Source: DT-111 sp965263225 | GTDB taxonomy: Bacteria > Bacteroidota > Bacteroidia > Chitinophagales > Saprospiraceae | Assembly: GCA_965263225.1 (NCBI GenBank) | Contig: CBDHHG010000035.1 | Span: forward strand, 434,001-498,000 | Direction: 5' to 3' | DNA: 64,000 nucleotides | Shown here: positions 54,662-63,515 of the stretch, piece by piece | Position numbering within the stretch: the first letter of the stretch is position 1 | Layout: every line of letters begins with the position of its first letter | The notes under the pieces: model-generated | What the model saw: the letters and a program-made list of their open reading frames with translations, nothing else | Databases searched by the model: none | What the model was told of the DNA's origin: nothing | Translations under genes and position numbers: made by a program

Positions 54662-56026
54662 ATGAAATCGAAATATTCTTTCATAACTATGGGCCTGTTG
54701 TTTGGCCTACTGCTGAGTGTGAGTTCCTGTGTCAAAGAAACAGATGTAACCCTGGCCTTGGTGGCATCTCATCATGATGGAATTCAGAATTTAGATGAAG
54801 AAGGGGTAGATTGCGGGGGATCAAGTGGCGTTGTTTGTCCCTCTTGCTTTGATGGGATTCAAAACCAAGATGAAGAAGGGGTGGACTGTGGAGGAATTTG
54901 TGGATTTGCATGTCCGGAAGCTACCCCGCGTGCAGACGAGCTAGCGGATTCACCTTTACCATTTTATCATACCTTTGAAACCGATTTTTCTCATAAGAAT
55001 TTGCCCGAAATTACGGGTAATTCAGTTACGGTTGATTATGCCTTTACTGATCCTGCTGGAGGAGAGGATCTGGTGACCCGCTATAACCGACCTGAGGGTT
55101 TGGTTGCCGACGGCTTTTCCGATTTTAAATTCCAGAAGTTTGATACACCAATCGACTTTAGCGAGTACAATAAATTCGAATTAACGGTCTTTATTCCCTC
55201 TTCTACAACTTTTGATGGACCTTTTACACCGACTGCTGAGATTATTTTATTCGACTCTAATAACCCAGAGTTCTGGAATACTTGGACTGTTTTATCCTAT
55301 ACCATCCCCGCTGACCAGTTTGATACTTGGGTAACGGCACGTTTTGATGGGGGCGATGCTTTGGCTAGTACTACGATTTACGATCAAATTGCTATCCGAA
55401 TTGGTGGGTCCAATCATCAGAATTCAGCGACCTTCTATATCAGAGATTTCCTGCCCTCCAATTCCTTTGTTCAGGAAGGCACGCCAAGGTTTGATGAGAT
55501 GAGTACGGCGAATCTTCCCTTTTTCCACACCTTCGAGGCGGTTACTTCAGGCCTGAAATTGGAGGGAGCAGGTAATAATCCAGTAAGCATGTTCTATGGG
55601 CAAAGTGATCCTGCCGGGAGCACCCAGGGGGTTGGACGCTATGTGCGCCCAGAAGGTCCGGTAGCAGATGGGTTCTCTGATTTTAAATTCAATGCATTTG
55701 ATGCCCCCATTGACTTCTCAAAGTTTCACCGCTTTGCGCTTGATGTATACATTCCTTCAGACCAGAACTACGAAGGTAATTTCAGATCCTTAGCAGAAAT
55801 TCTTTTTATCGACTCCAACAATCCAGAATTCTGGACAACCTGGACCGTATTGGAGCAAGAAATCACTCCAGAACAGTTTGATACTTGGGTTACCGTCACC
55901 TTCGAAGGGGGAGAGAATCTAGCTGCTGCTAGTATCTACGATCAAATTGCCCTGAGAATTGGCGGGTTTGGTCATCAGGTTGGGGCTACCTTTTATGTGA
56001 GGGACTTCCGGCCCGTCAGTGAATAG
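54662..56026 (+). CDS. Glycan-binding-like lipoprotein with tandem beta-sandwich repeats
   Basis: A 454-residue lipoprotein: signal MKSKYSFITMGLLFGLLLSVSSCVKE (lipobox Cys at 23), two copies of a cysteine-bearing linker motif (HDGIQNLDEEGVDCGG and FDGIQNQDEEGVDCGGICG, residues ~39-80), then two related ~175-residue domains. Each contains LPF[YF]HTFE, R..RPEG.VADGFSDFKF, P[AI]DFS, DSNNPEFW.TWTVL, QFDTWVT, YDQIA[IL]RIGG and ATFY[IV]RDF, so the second is a duplicate of the first. The fold looks like a carbohydrate-binding beta-sandwich, and the place after susD is where surface glycan-binding proteins are found. Ligand and family are not known. Confidence 0.7.
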   Translation: MKSKYSFITMGLLFGLLLSVSSCVKETDVTLALVASHHDGIQNLDEEGVDCGGSSGVVCPSCFDGIQNQDEEGVDCGGICGFACPEATPRADELADSPLPFYHTFETDFSHKNLPEITGNSVTVDYAFTDPAGGEDLVTRYNRPEGLVADGFSDFKFQKFDTPIDFSEYNKFELTVFIPSSTTFDGPFTPTAEIILFDSNNPEFWNTWTVLSYTIPADQFDTWVTARFDGGDALASTTIYDQIAIRIGGSNHQNSATFYIRDFLPSNSFVQEGTPRFDEMSTANLPFFHTFEAVTSGLKLEGAGNNPVSMFYGQSDPAGSTQGVGRYVRPEGPVADGFSDFKFNAFDAPIDFSKFHRFALDVYIPSDQNYEGNFRSLAEILFIDSNNPEFWTTWTVLEQEITPEQFDTWVTVTFEGGENLAAASIYDQIALRIGGFGHQVGATFYVRDFRPVSE

Positions 56027-56052
56027 ATTATTCTAAAAAAGACTTTAAGATT

Positions 56053-57081
56053 TTGTTTAGTCGCGATAAATCAATTGTATTCAATTCAGATGTTTCCCCC
56101 CAAGCTGGGGGAAACATCCTTTGGTCTTTCTTTTCCACTTTGCTGATTTTGCTGGCATTACTATGTACAACTTGTACCAAAGAGAAGTTGACGAGTGAAC
56201 CGGCGATTAGCTGTTCGGATGGGATTCAGAATGGATCAGAGAGCGGAGTGGACTGTGGCGGACCCTGTACAAGCTGCGAGTTGGAGGTCGTCGTACCGGA
56301 AGGCGGCTATGAATCGGCGGAAACTTATGTGGGATACAAACTGGTTTGGTCGGATGAGTTTAACGGAAGCCAATTTGCAACTGATAAATGGAGTTTTCAC
56401 TTAGGGGATGGTTGTCCGAATCTATGTGGTTGGGGGAATAATGAGATGCAGACTTACACCGGGGCTTCCAAAAACATTTATCTGGATCAAGGGTATCTTT
56501 TCATTAGGGCTATTCGGGAGAATCTCAATGGAAAGTCCTACAGCTCTTCACGCATTCATACAGACGAAAAATTTGAGTTTCGCTATGGTAGAGTAGACAT
56601 TCGGGCAGCGATGCCCTCAGCTACAGGAACTTGGGTGGCCTTGTGGCTACTCAATAAATCATACCAGGTCCAAGATCCCGGAAGGTTCTGGCCAAGTGGC
56701 GGAGAAATTGACATCGTGGAATATGTAGGACAAGACCAAAGAAGAGCTTTTGGGACTGCACATTTTGGCACCGATTTTCCGGCCAATCATCGCTTTGTTT
56801 CCGGTTACTATAATACCCAAAAGCACCCCTTTGATAAGGCTTTCTATGTCTTTTCTATTGTTTGGGAGGAGGACCGAATACAGTGGTTAATAAACGACGA
56901 GGTATACCATGAAATTACCCCTGCAACGACAGCCGGTCATGGACAGCCCTATCCCTTCAATGACCACTTCTTTCTGATCATGAATCTGTCAGTTGGAGGC
57001 AACCTACCCGTGCCCCCGCTAGCATCAGAGTACCCTACCACCTTGATTATCGACTACATTCGAGTATTTCAAATAGATTGA
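56053..57081 (+). CDS. GH16 family beta-glucanase-type lipoprotein
   Basis: A 342-residue exported GH16 glycoside hydrolase that cuts beta-1,3 or beta-1,3/1,4 glucans (or related galactans). The catalytic ExDxxE motif is E218-I-D-I-V-E223 in SGGEIDIVEYVG; the WSDEFNG start, RYGRVDIRAAMPSATGTWVALWLL and the LIIDYIRVFQ end are typical. A lipoprotein-type signal (STLLILLALLCTTCTK) and one DGIQNGSESGVDCGGPC motif, as in the previous gene, precede the domain. The frame has no ATG before the signal: the only start in frame is TTG 56053, and an ATG at 56090 is one frame off at a six-C run inside a strong hairpin. The 5' end is therefore uncertain. Confidence 0.87.
   Translation: MFSRDKSIVFNSDVSPQAGGNILWSFFSTLLILLALLCTTCTKEKLTSEPAISCSDGIQNGSESGVDCGGPCTSCELEVVVPEGGYESAETYVGYKLVWSDEFNGSQFATDKWSFHLGDGCPNLCGWGNNEMQTYTGASKNIYLDQGYLFIRAIRENLNGKSYSSSRIHTDEKFEFRYGRVDIRAAMPSATGTWVALWLLNKSYQVQDPGRFWPSGGEIDIVEYVGQDQRRAFGTAHFGTDFPANHRFVSGYYNTQKHPFDKAFYVFSIVWEEDRIQWLINDEVYHEITPATTAGHGQPYPFNDHFFLIMNLSVGGNLPVPPLASEYPTTLIIDYIRVFQID
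56089..56118. promoter_or_regulatory. Perfect 12-bp hairpin at the 5' end of the GH16 gene
   Basis: GATGTTTCCCCC (56089-56100) pairs exactly with GGGGGAAACATC (56107-56118) around the loop CAAGCT. It lies where the start codon of the GH16 gene should be. Confidence 0.7.
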
Positions 57082-57084
57082 ACA

Positions 57085-58068
57085 ATGGCTATAAAATGGG
57101 GATTAATTGGACTAGGGAATATTGCTCATCAATTTATACAGGATCTATCGTTGGTAGAGGGAGCCATCTGCCATGCCGTTGCTTCCCGAACGATCGATAA
57201 AGCCAAGGATTTTGCGGAGCGCTATGCAGTCTCAAAAGCCTATGGAAACTATACGGAACTACTAGCGGATCCCGAAGTAGACATAGTCTATATAGCTACG
57301 CCCCACAATTCTCATTTTGAGCATACCCTGGCTGTCTTGCAGGCTGGTAAACACGTTTTATGTGAAAAACCGTTTGCCGTAAATGCGAAGCAAGTGAAGC
57401 AAATGATCGAAATGGCCATCCAACAGCAACGATTTTTGATGGAGGCATTTTGGACCCGTTTCAACCCTAGTTTTGAGTACTGCTTAGATTTAGTAGAGAA
57501 GGGGGTGTTGGGAGAAGTGAATTACATAAATGCTGATTTTACTTTCTTTCGAAATGATCCGCCAGAAAGTAGAATGCTGAACATGGATTATGCGGGAGGA
57601 TCATTGCTGGAGTTGGGTGTCTATCCCCTTTTTTTGGCTTATATGATCTTGGGGAAACCAACGGAAGTCAAAGCTGTAGCTCATTTTCATGAAACAGGAG
57701 CCGACTTGCAAGTGGGGATACTTTTGAAATCTGCTAGTGGAGTTTCGACCCTATTTTCGGGGTTTAAATCGCAGTCGGACATGATCGCGAAAATTTATGG
57801 AACCCGAGGACGACTGTATTTACAGCCCTATTGGCATGAGACTCAAGGTTACGAACTTGTCATCGGAAATGATGGAGTCTATAAGTCAGAGAAGGCACAA
57901 TTACCTACCAGCGGAAAAGGATTTACCTATGAGATAGAGGAATGCCTTCGGTGCATCAGTGCTGGGCAATTAGAAAGCCGTAAATGGTCGCACCAGAATA
58001 GTCTGGACCTGGCCGAATTAACAGATATGGTAAGAAACCAGATCGGGTTACAATACCCGTTTGAATAA
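57085..58068 (+). CDS. Gfo/Idh/MocA family sugar oxidoreductase
   Basis: A 327-residue NAD(P)-dependent oxidoreductase acting on sugars or cyclitols in the cytosol. It has the Rossmann GLIGLGNIAHQF (glycine-rich loop at residues ~7-12), the ATPHNSHFEHTLAVLQAGKHVLCEKPFAVN segment with the EKP lysine, and a C-terminal alpha/beta domain with GGSLLELGVYPLFLAY. The ATG is 3 bases after the GH16 stop, so it is in the same operon and probably coupled. Family members in such loci reduce or oxidise released sugars, for example D-xylose to xylonate-type products; the substrate here is not known. Confidence 0.9.
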   Translation: MAIKWGLIGLGNIAHQFIQDLSLVEGAICHAVASRTIDKAKDFAERYAVSKAYGNYTELLADPEVDIVYIATPHNSHFEHTLAVLQAGKHVLCEKPFAVNAKQVKQMIEMAIQQQRFLMEAFWTRFNPSFEYCLDLVEKGVLGEVNYINADFTFFRNDPPESRMLNMDYAGGSLLELGVYPLFLAYMILGKPTEVKAVAHFHETGADLQVGILLKSASGVSTLFSGFKSQSDMIAKIYGTRGRLYLQPYWHETQGYELVIGNDGVYKSEKAQLPTSGKGFTYEIEECLRCISAGQLESRKWSHQNSLDLAELTDMVRNQIGLQYPFE

Positions 58069-58174
58069 GGACGAAAGTCCCATTCACTCAATTATTTTAC
58101 AGAGTAACATGCCTAAAACGGTCGCCTCAGATTATCTGGGGTAGGCCACTCTGGCTACCAACTTTAACAACAAG

Positions 58175-59335
58175 ATGAAAAGGATCAATTTTATCTTAAT
58201 CGGATTAATAGGTTTTATGCTACAGTGGAGCTTAATCAGCTGCACTAATGGAAATGCTACCTCCCGGATAGAAACGGAATCTATGAACAACACGCCTCCG
58301 CTTCGCACTTTGGCAAAATTTGAACCTAAGGGCACAGAGGTTCTGGTTTTCGCAGGGCAAGATCTAGAATCACTGGGTGGACTACCGGAATATAACAATG
58401 GTTATGCAGATCATTTTCCGGTTCCGGCTGGCATTACCTTATATACGGGGATTGGAGCCAATGACGGTTCATTCGGAGGGGGAAATGAAGCGGGGTTACA
58501 AGGAGTTTATGAAACCTTTGATGCTGGTAATGGGCCTAGTAATATGACATTGGTGATGGAGGCTGAATCCTTTAGTCATTCCATATTGGCTATCGGCCTG
58601 TCACTAGTCAACAATGAAGAGAAGGTCGCTGCTGGCGAACTAGATGGAAACATTCAAAAGCTTGGTGATTTTCTATTGAGCTTGGGCGAACGTCCAGTCT
58701 TTTTGCGCATTGGGTATGAGTTTGACGGCCATCCCTGGAATCACTACGACAAAGCCAGTTGGAAGAAAGCTTATAAAAGAATTAAAGATCAGCTCGATAG
58801 CATGGGCGTGGCAAATACAGCCTATGTTTGGCAGTCTGTGGGATGGGTATCAGATCCCTATGAGCTAGAGGAATGGTATCCAGGGGATGAATACGTAGAC
58901 TGGTGTGCCTTCTCTTTCTTTGATCGCTGGCGCGAGGTACAGATGTTAGATTTTGCCAGGAAAAAGGGCAAGCCCGTCTTCATCGCGGAGGCCTCCGCCA
59001 CCATCTCCAGTCCAACTTCCAAATTTGACGGGAAGACGAAGGAAACTCTTCTTGGGAACCCTGAGCAGGCAGCAGAGGCCTGGGAGAAATGGTTCATTCC
59101 CTTCTTTGATATGATTGAAAGCAATACGGATGTCATCAAAGCCATCCACTATATCAATTGTAACTGGAAGGCTAGGCCAATGTGGTTTGAAAATCCAACC
59201 TTCCAAGATGTGGATGCCCGTATACAAGAAAGTCCTGACATCGCGGCCAAGTGGAAAGAAAAAATGAACAGTGGTCTTTATCTCAATGCTTCAGCAGACC
59301 TAACAAATCACTTAAATCATAACACCAACAATTAA
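58175..59335 (+). CDS. GH26-like endo-glycanase lipoprotein, possibly beta-1,3-xylanase
   Basis: A 386-residue exported lipoprotein (MKRINFILIGLIGFMLQWSLISCTNG). The GH26-type signatures are FLRIGYEFDGHPWNHY with the likely acid/base Glu182 and KPVFIAEASAT with the likely nucleophile Glu272, about 90 residues apart as expected in clan GH-A. The region FEPKGTEVLVFAGQDLESLGGLPEYNNGYADHF recurs almost unchanged in the broken gene at 63273, so this locus had two related genes. Beta-1,3-xylanases are GH26, which fits the neighbouring GH43 and xylose isomerase, but mannanase or other activities cannot be excluded from sequence. Confidence 0.72.
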   Translation: MKRINFILIGLIGFMLQWSLISCTNGNATSRIETESMNNTPPLRTLAKFEPKGTEVLVFAGQDLESLGGLPEYNNGYADHFPVPAGITLYTGIGANDGSFGGGNEAGLQGVYETFDAGNGPSNMTLVMEAESFSHSILAIGLSLVNNEEKVAAGELDGNIQKLGDFLLSLGERPVFLRIGYEFDGHPWNHYDKASWKKAYKRIKDQLDSMGVANTAYVWQSVGWVSDPYELEEWYPGDEYVDWCAFSFFDRWREVQMLDFARKKGKPVFIAEASATISSPTSKFDGKTKETLLGNPEQAAEAWEKWFIPFFDMIESNTDVIKAIHYINCNWKARPMWFENPTFQDVDARIQESPDIAAKWKEKMNSGLYLNASADLTNHLNHNTNN

Positions 59336-59345
59336 TTGTAGCACC

Positions 59346-60047
59346 ATGGATGTAAAAAAGTATGCGGATGAGTTTTGGGAACAAGGATTCCTGCATCTGC
59401 CCGGTTTTTTTGACCGCAATACAATGGATACCCTCAATACCATTATATTGGAGTACTATGGGATGAAACCTGACTGGGAGCATACAGACGAATTTATTGC
59501 CAAGTCCGCTACCGAGGTCGTTCCCTGGTTTCCCTTTCGAGAAGGGAATAATCTTTTTGAGGTGATAGAACGAGATCGGCGTTTACTTGCCCTGACGAAG
59601 GCGATCCTGGGAGAGGGCTGGGAGAAGCTATACTTCATGGCGATGTTTTCCAAGAATGGGACCAAGGGCCAAGCCTGGCATCAGGATTGCCCGCCAGAAG
59701 ATCAGCAGCAGTTTAACCTCAACCGTCTCTTCTACACACATGATATTGACGAAAAAACAGGTGGGCAGACTATTGTTTTTCCAGGGACACACGGTGGAGG
59801 AGCCATACCGAGCGGCAACCCACACGAGGATCTGGAGGGGCAGGTCGTATTAAGTCCAAAACGGGGAGACCTGATCTTATTGCACGGTCACTTATGGCAT
59901 CGCGTTTTGCCCGTTCACGGTGAATATCGGATTTCTGCTAATTCTCGGGCCATCCCTAAAAATACGCCAGAGGATATTACCGATATAGCCGTCTATCGCA
60001 ATATGCGGTATAAGTTTTCAACTAAGGAGGTAATAGAAGAACGATAG
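59346..60047 (+). CDS. Phytanoyl-CoA dioxygenase (PhyH)-like protein
   Basis: A 233-residue Fe(II)/2-oxoglutarate-dependent dioxygenase-like protein. The iron triad is seen as HQD in QAWHQDCPPED (HxD) and the later His in HGHLWHRVLPVHG, with the 2-oxoglutarate-binding Arg probably in EYRISANSRAIP. No signal peptide is visible, so it is cytosolic. Its start is 10 bases after the GH26-like stop. PhyH proteins hydroxylate varied small molecules; a sugar or sugar-derived substrate is a guess from its place in the locus. Confidence 0.82.
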   Translation: MDVKKYADEFWEQGFLHLPGFFDRNTMDTLNTIILEYYGMKPDWEHTDEFIAKSATEVVPWFPFREGNNLFEVIERDRRLLALTKAILGEGWEKLYFMAMFSKNGTKGQAWHQDCPPEDQQQFNLNRLFYTHDIDEKTGGQTIVFPGTHGGGAIPSGNPHEDLEGQVVLSPKRGDLILLHGHLWHRVLPVHGEYRISANSRAIPKNTPEDITDIAVYRNMRYKFSTKEVIEER

Positions 60048-60136
60048 AGCGCTTCAGATTACTTATATTTGGGAGCTCCCCATTTGTATAAATAGGGAAG
60101 ATCTTCAAACATAAGTATGAAACAAGTAAACACAAA

Positions 60137-61675
60137 ATGAAAGACAAACGCAATCAGATCTGGATCGCAGCACTCGTATCTTTAGGTGGTTTTCTATTTG
60201 GCTTTGATGCCTCCGTAATTTCAGGAGTGACCAAGTACATCAAACCGGAATTTGCCTTGAGCGATTTCCAATTGGGATGGGTGGTAAGCTCGCCTACTTT
60301 TTCCGCTATGTTCGCTATGCTTGTGGCTGGTACAATTAGTGATAGAGTGGGGCGGAAGCGGGTATTAATCGTCGTTGCATTTCTCTACGCTATTTCAGCG
60401 CTTTGGTCAGCGATGGCTGGTGGTTTCGCCACCTTAGTCATCGCAAGAATGATTGGAGGGTTAGCTTTCGGAGCGGCTTTGGTACTGGCGCCAATTTACA
60501 TAGCTGAAATTTCCCTGGCGGAAAACCGAGGGAAGATGGTATCTATCCAACAACTGAATATTGTGGTAGGATTTTCTGCTGCCTATTTTAGTAATTACTA
60601 CCTGCAAGGGCTAGTGGGGACCGATGGAGATATTACAGAACAGACCGTCTGGCGTTGGATGTTAGGGATTGAATTTGCCCCGGCTATAGTGTACTTTATA
60701 GCTTTGTTTTTTGTGCCTCGAAGTCCTAGATGGTTACTGGTGAAAAATCGTGAAGAAGAAGGACGAGAAGTTCTGGCCAACCTGCACGGGAAAGAGCAAA
60801 TGGAGTTGGAGTTTCAGCAGATCAAAGAAAGCATTGAAGAAAGTAGTACCACACGAAAGGTCTCTCTTGGCAGTTTGTTGCACCCTTCTTTGCGTTTTGT
60901 GATTTTAATTGGCTTAACCGTTGGGATCTTGCAGCAAATTACCGGGGTAAATGCTATCTACTTTTATGCTACTACCATCTTCGAACAATCCGGAGTCGGA
61001 TCTAATGCCGCTTTCGCTCAGGCCGTATGGGTGGGTATTATCAATGTGGTATTTACCTTGGTGGCGATGAGTTTGATTGACCGGATGGGGCGGAAACCGC
61101 TGCTGCTGATCGGAATTTTTGGGATTGCAGCTAGTATGTTTTTGACGAGTTATGGCTTTAAACAGGCGACCTATCAATTGACTAGTGATGACGTCTTTAA
61201 GATTGAAGGTTTGGAAGAAGAACAATTAACGGGTGTGATTGGTCAATTGTATTCGGATGATGTGAGTTTCAAAAGAGCTATGAAAGGCGCACTTGGTGAG
61301 GTGGTCTATTCCAAATTTGAGGGAGAGATTGTCAAGCAAGCCATCCAGATGAATCCAATCTTGATCCTGGTTGGCATCCTTGGGTTCGTAGCTTCCTTCG
61401 CCATTTCACTAGGGCCAGTGATGTGGGTAATGTTATCCGAATTATTTCCCAACTGGATTCGTGGGTTGGCCATTTCCGTGATCGGCTTTATCAATTCTGC
61501 TACCAGCTGGTTGGTCCAATTTATTTTCCCTTGGGAATTAGCTAATTTGGGAAATGCTTTTACCTACCTGATTTATGGGCTGTTTGCTATTGTAGGTTTA
61601 GCTATCCTATGGCGAATTCTGCCAGAAACCAAGGGTAAATCTTTAGAACAAATAGAAAAAGAATTGGTTAGATGA
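60137..61675 (+). CDS. MFS sugar porter (XylE-like)
   Basis: A 512-residue sugar transporter with 12 membrane helices of the sugar porter family. Signatures include the first helix GGFLFGFDASVISG, the loop DRVGRKRVL (2-3), VPRSPRWLL at the end of helix 6, QQITGVNAIYFY in helix 7, DRMGRKPLL (8-9) and PETKGKSLEQIEKELVR at the end. A long insertion between helices 9 and 10 (about residues 340-400, with FKIEGLEEEQL) is typical of Bacteroidota members. It probably imports xylose or another monosaccharide released by the locus enzymes. Its stop overlaps the GH43 start by 4 bases (ATGA), showing coupled translation. Confidence 0.93.
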   Translation: MKDKRNQIWIAALVSLGGFLFGFDASVISGVTKYIKPEFALSDFQLGWVVSSPTFSAMFAMLVAGTISDRVGRKRVLIVVAFLYAISALWSAMAGGFATLVIARMIGGLAFGAALVLAPIYIAEISLAENRGKMVSIQQLNIVVGFSAAYFSNYYLQGLVGTDGDITEQTVWRWMLGIEFAPAIVYFIALFFVPRSPRWLLVKNREEEGREVLANLHGKEQMELEFQQIKESIEESSTTRKVSLGSLLHPSLRFVILIGLTVGILQQITGVNAIYFYATTIFEQSGVGSNAAFAQAVWVGIINVVFTLVAMSLIDRMGRKPLLLIGIFGIAASMFLTSYGFKQATYQLTSDDVFKIEGLEEEQLTGVIGQLYSDDVSFKRAMKGALGEVVYSKFEGEIVKQAIQMNPILILVGILGFVASFAISLGPVMWVMLSELFPNWIRGLAISVIGFINSATSWLVQFIFPWELANLGNAFTYLIYGLFAIVGLAILWRILPETKGKSLEQIEKELVR

Positions 61676-63264
61676 ATTTGATTCAGAATCCCATTCTCAA
61701 GGGATTTAATCCAGACCCATCCATCATTAGGGTGGGGGAAGATTACTATATAGCTACTTCTACCTTTGAGTGGTTTCCCGGAGTGCAAATACACCACTCC
61801 AAAGACTTGAATAACTGGGAGTTGATCACTCATCCCTTGCGAAGGGTATCCCAATTAGATATGTTGGGGAACCCTGATTCCTGCGGTGTTTGGGCGCCTT
61901 GTTTATCCTATTACGAAGGCACCTATTATCTCGTATATTCCAATGTTCGTTCTTTTGATGGAGTATGGAAGGATACTCCAAATTACCTGGTAACCACTGA
62001 TGATATTTTAGGGGAATGGTCAGATCCCATCTTCTTAAGCGCCAGTGGTTTTGATGGCTCTTTATTTCATGATGATGATGGCCGCAAGTGGTTCACCAGT
62101 ATGTGGTGTGATCATAGGAAGGGTAAATTTTTTGGTGGAACCTTGTTACAAGAGTACGATCACAAGCAAAAAAAGGTTATTGGAAAGCCGATACAAATAT
62201 TTCCAGGTTCCGAACTCGGTATCACGGAAGCACCCCATATCTACAAGCGCAATGGATACTATTACCTCATCACGGCTGAAGGTGGAACAGAGTATGGGCA
62301 TGCGGTCAGTCTAGCTCGTGCTAGGGAAATCGAAGGCCCTTATGAATTGCATCCCCGCAACCCGGTAATTAGCGTGAGAGACCATCCTATAGCATCCCTG
62401 CAAAAATGTGGACATGGGGATTTAGTTGACACTCCAGATGGAGAATGGTATGCTGTCTTTCTGGTGGGGCGACCACTCACAGAACGTGGCAGATGTATCC
62501 TGGGTCGGGAAACGGCCATTGAGCAGGTAGAGTGGAGAACGGATGATTGGTTGTACTTAAAACAAGGTGTCTCCGCGCCCCGGCTGGAGGTTCCAGCTCC
62601 TGCGGGAGTGGAATGGCAGCCAGTCGACAATCTTCCAGCCAGGACCAACTTTGCCGAGCCAACTTTAGATCGACATTTTCAAAGCTTACGCATACCAATT
62701 GAAGACAGTTGGCTCTCATTAAGTAAGAGGCCCGGTTATCTACGACTTTATGGTCGAGAATCTTTAAGTTCGTTTCACCGACAAAGCTTAGTAGCAAGGA
62801 GAATTCAACACTTTCAGGTAGCGGTTTCGGCCTGCCTTGATTTCAGCCCAGTTCATTTCCAGGAAATGGCTGGACTAGTAGCTTACTATAACACCTCACA
62901 TTGGGTCTATTTGCATGTGACTGGGGGAGATGACGATCATCGATATCTCCAACTGATCTACTGTGATAATTTTGATATGCAAGAAATCCTTGACGATCCA
63001 ATACTACTTCCAGCTACAGGTGAGATTTTCCTGCGCTTTACCTTCGACTATGGAGCTTTGCAAGCTTCTTATGCGCTGCAGGAAGGTAATTGGCAGCAGG
63101 TAGGGGACTTATTGGATGGAACCATCCTGTCCGATGATTATGTGAGGGGCACAGATCGCTATCGACCTGCCTTCACAGGTACTTTTGTCGGTATGTGTTG
63201 CCAAGATTTAAGCGGGCACCAAAAGCACGCAGATTTTAAGTGGTATGAATACCTAGAAAAATAA
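61672..63264 (+). CDS. GH43 family beta-xylosidase-type glycoside hydrolase
   Basis: A 530-residue enzyme of the GH43 five-bladed propeller fold, with a C-terminal beta-sandwich (~330-530) as in GH43 beta-xylosidases. The general base Asp15 is in FNPDPSI, the pKa-modulating Asp128 in GFDGSLFHDDDG and the acid Glu186 in GITEAPHIYKRNG. No signal peptide is present, so it is cytosolic and would cut imported oligosaccharides to monomers. It overlaps the sugar porter by 4 bases, and the second GH26-like gene starts 8 bases after it. Xylosidase is likely from context; arabinofuranosidase is the alternative. Confidence 0.9.
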   Translation: MNLIQNPILKGFNPDPSIIRVGEDYYIATSTFEWFPGVQIHHSKDLNNWELITHPLRRVSQLDMLGNPDSCGVWAPCLSYYEGTYYLVYSNVRSFDGVWKDTPNYLVTTDDILGEWSDPIFLSASGFDGSLFHDDDGRKWFTSMWCDHRKGKFFGGTLLQEYDHKQKKVIGKPIQIFPGSELGITEAPHIYKRNGYYYLITAEGGTEYGHAVSLARAREIEGPYELHPRNPVISVRDHPIASLQKCGHGDLVDTPDGEWYAVFLVGRPLTERGRCILGRETAIEQVEWRTDDWLYLKQGVSAPRLEVPAPAGVEWQPVDNLPARTNFAEPTLDRHFQSLRIPIEDSWLSLSKRPGYLRLYGRESLSSFHRQSLVARRIQHFQVAVSACLDFSPVHFQEMAGLVAYYNTSHWVYLHVTGGDDDHRYLQLIYCDNFDMQEILDDPILLPATGEIFLRFTFDYGALQASYALQEGNWQQVGDLLDGTILSDDYVRGTDRYRPAFTGTFVGMCCQDLSGHQKHADFKWYEYLEK

Positions 63265-63272
63265 ACAGTAAC

Positions 63273-63515
63273 ATGAGAACGCTTTTATACAGTTTGGGTC
63301 TGATTGCCCTGCAGGCCTGTACAGCTACGGACCAACAGGAAGATAACCAAGTAGAGGAAGTTTCTGTTGATCAGCAAAGCATCGATCGGGCAAAGTTTGA
63401 ACCGGAGGACGGAAAATGTATCTTATTTGTCGGCCAGGAATTGGCTGCCATTGGAGGTCTGGAAGAATTTAATGATGGATATTTAGGGCGTCCTCAAAAA
63501 GTCGGGGCTGATTTC
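63273..63515 (+). pseudogene. Second GH26-like lipoprotein gene, cut by an IS5-type element
   Basis: Only the first ~80 residues remain. The signal (MRTLLYSLGLIALQACTAT, lipobox Cys at 16) and the stretch FEPEDGKCILFVGQELAAIGGLEEFNDGYLG match the intact GH26-like protein encoded at 58175 almost point by point (FEPKGTEVLVFAGQDLESLGGLPEYNNGY). After about 63515 the frame runs into the mobile element and ends at 63590. Catalytic regions, which should follow, are displaced or lost beyond the window. It was evidently a tandem paralogue at the end of the operon. Confidence 0.8.

Noticed and set aside
60064..60071. Promoter of the MFS porter gene (TATATTTG)
   Set aside because: The -7 word is good but there is no TTG at a fitting distance, and the gene lies in a probable operon.
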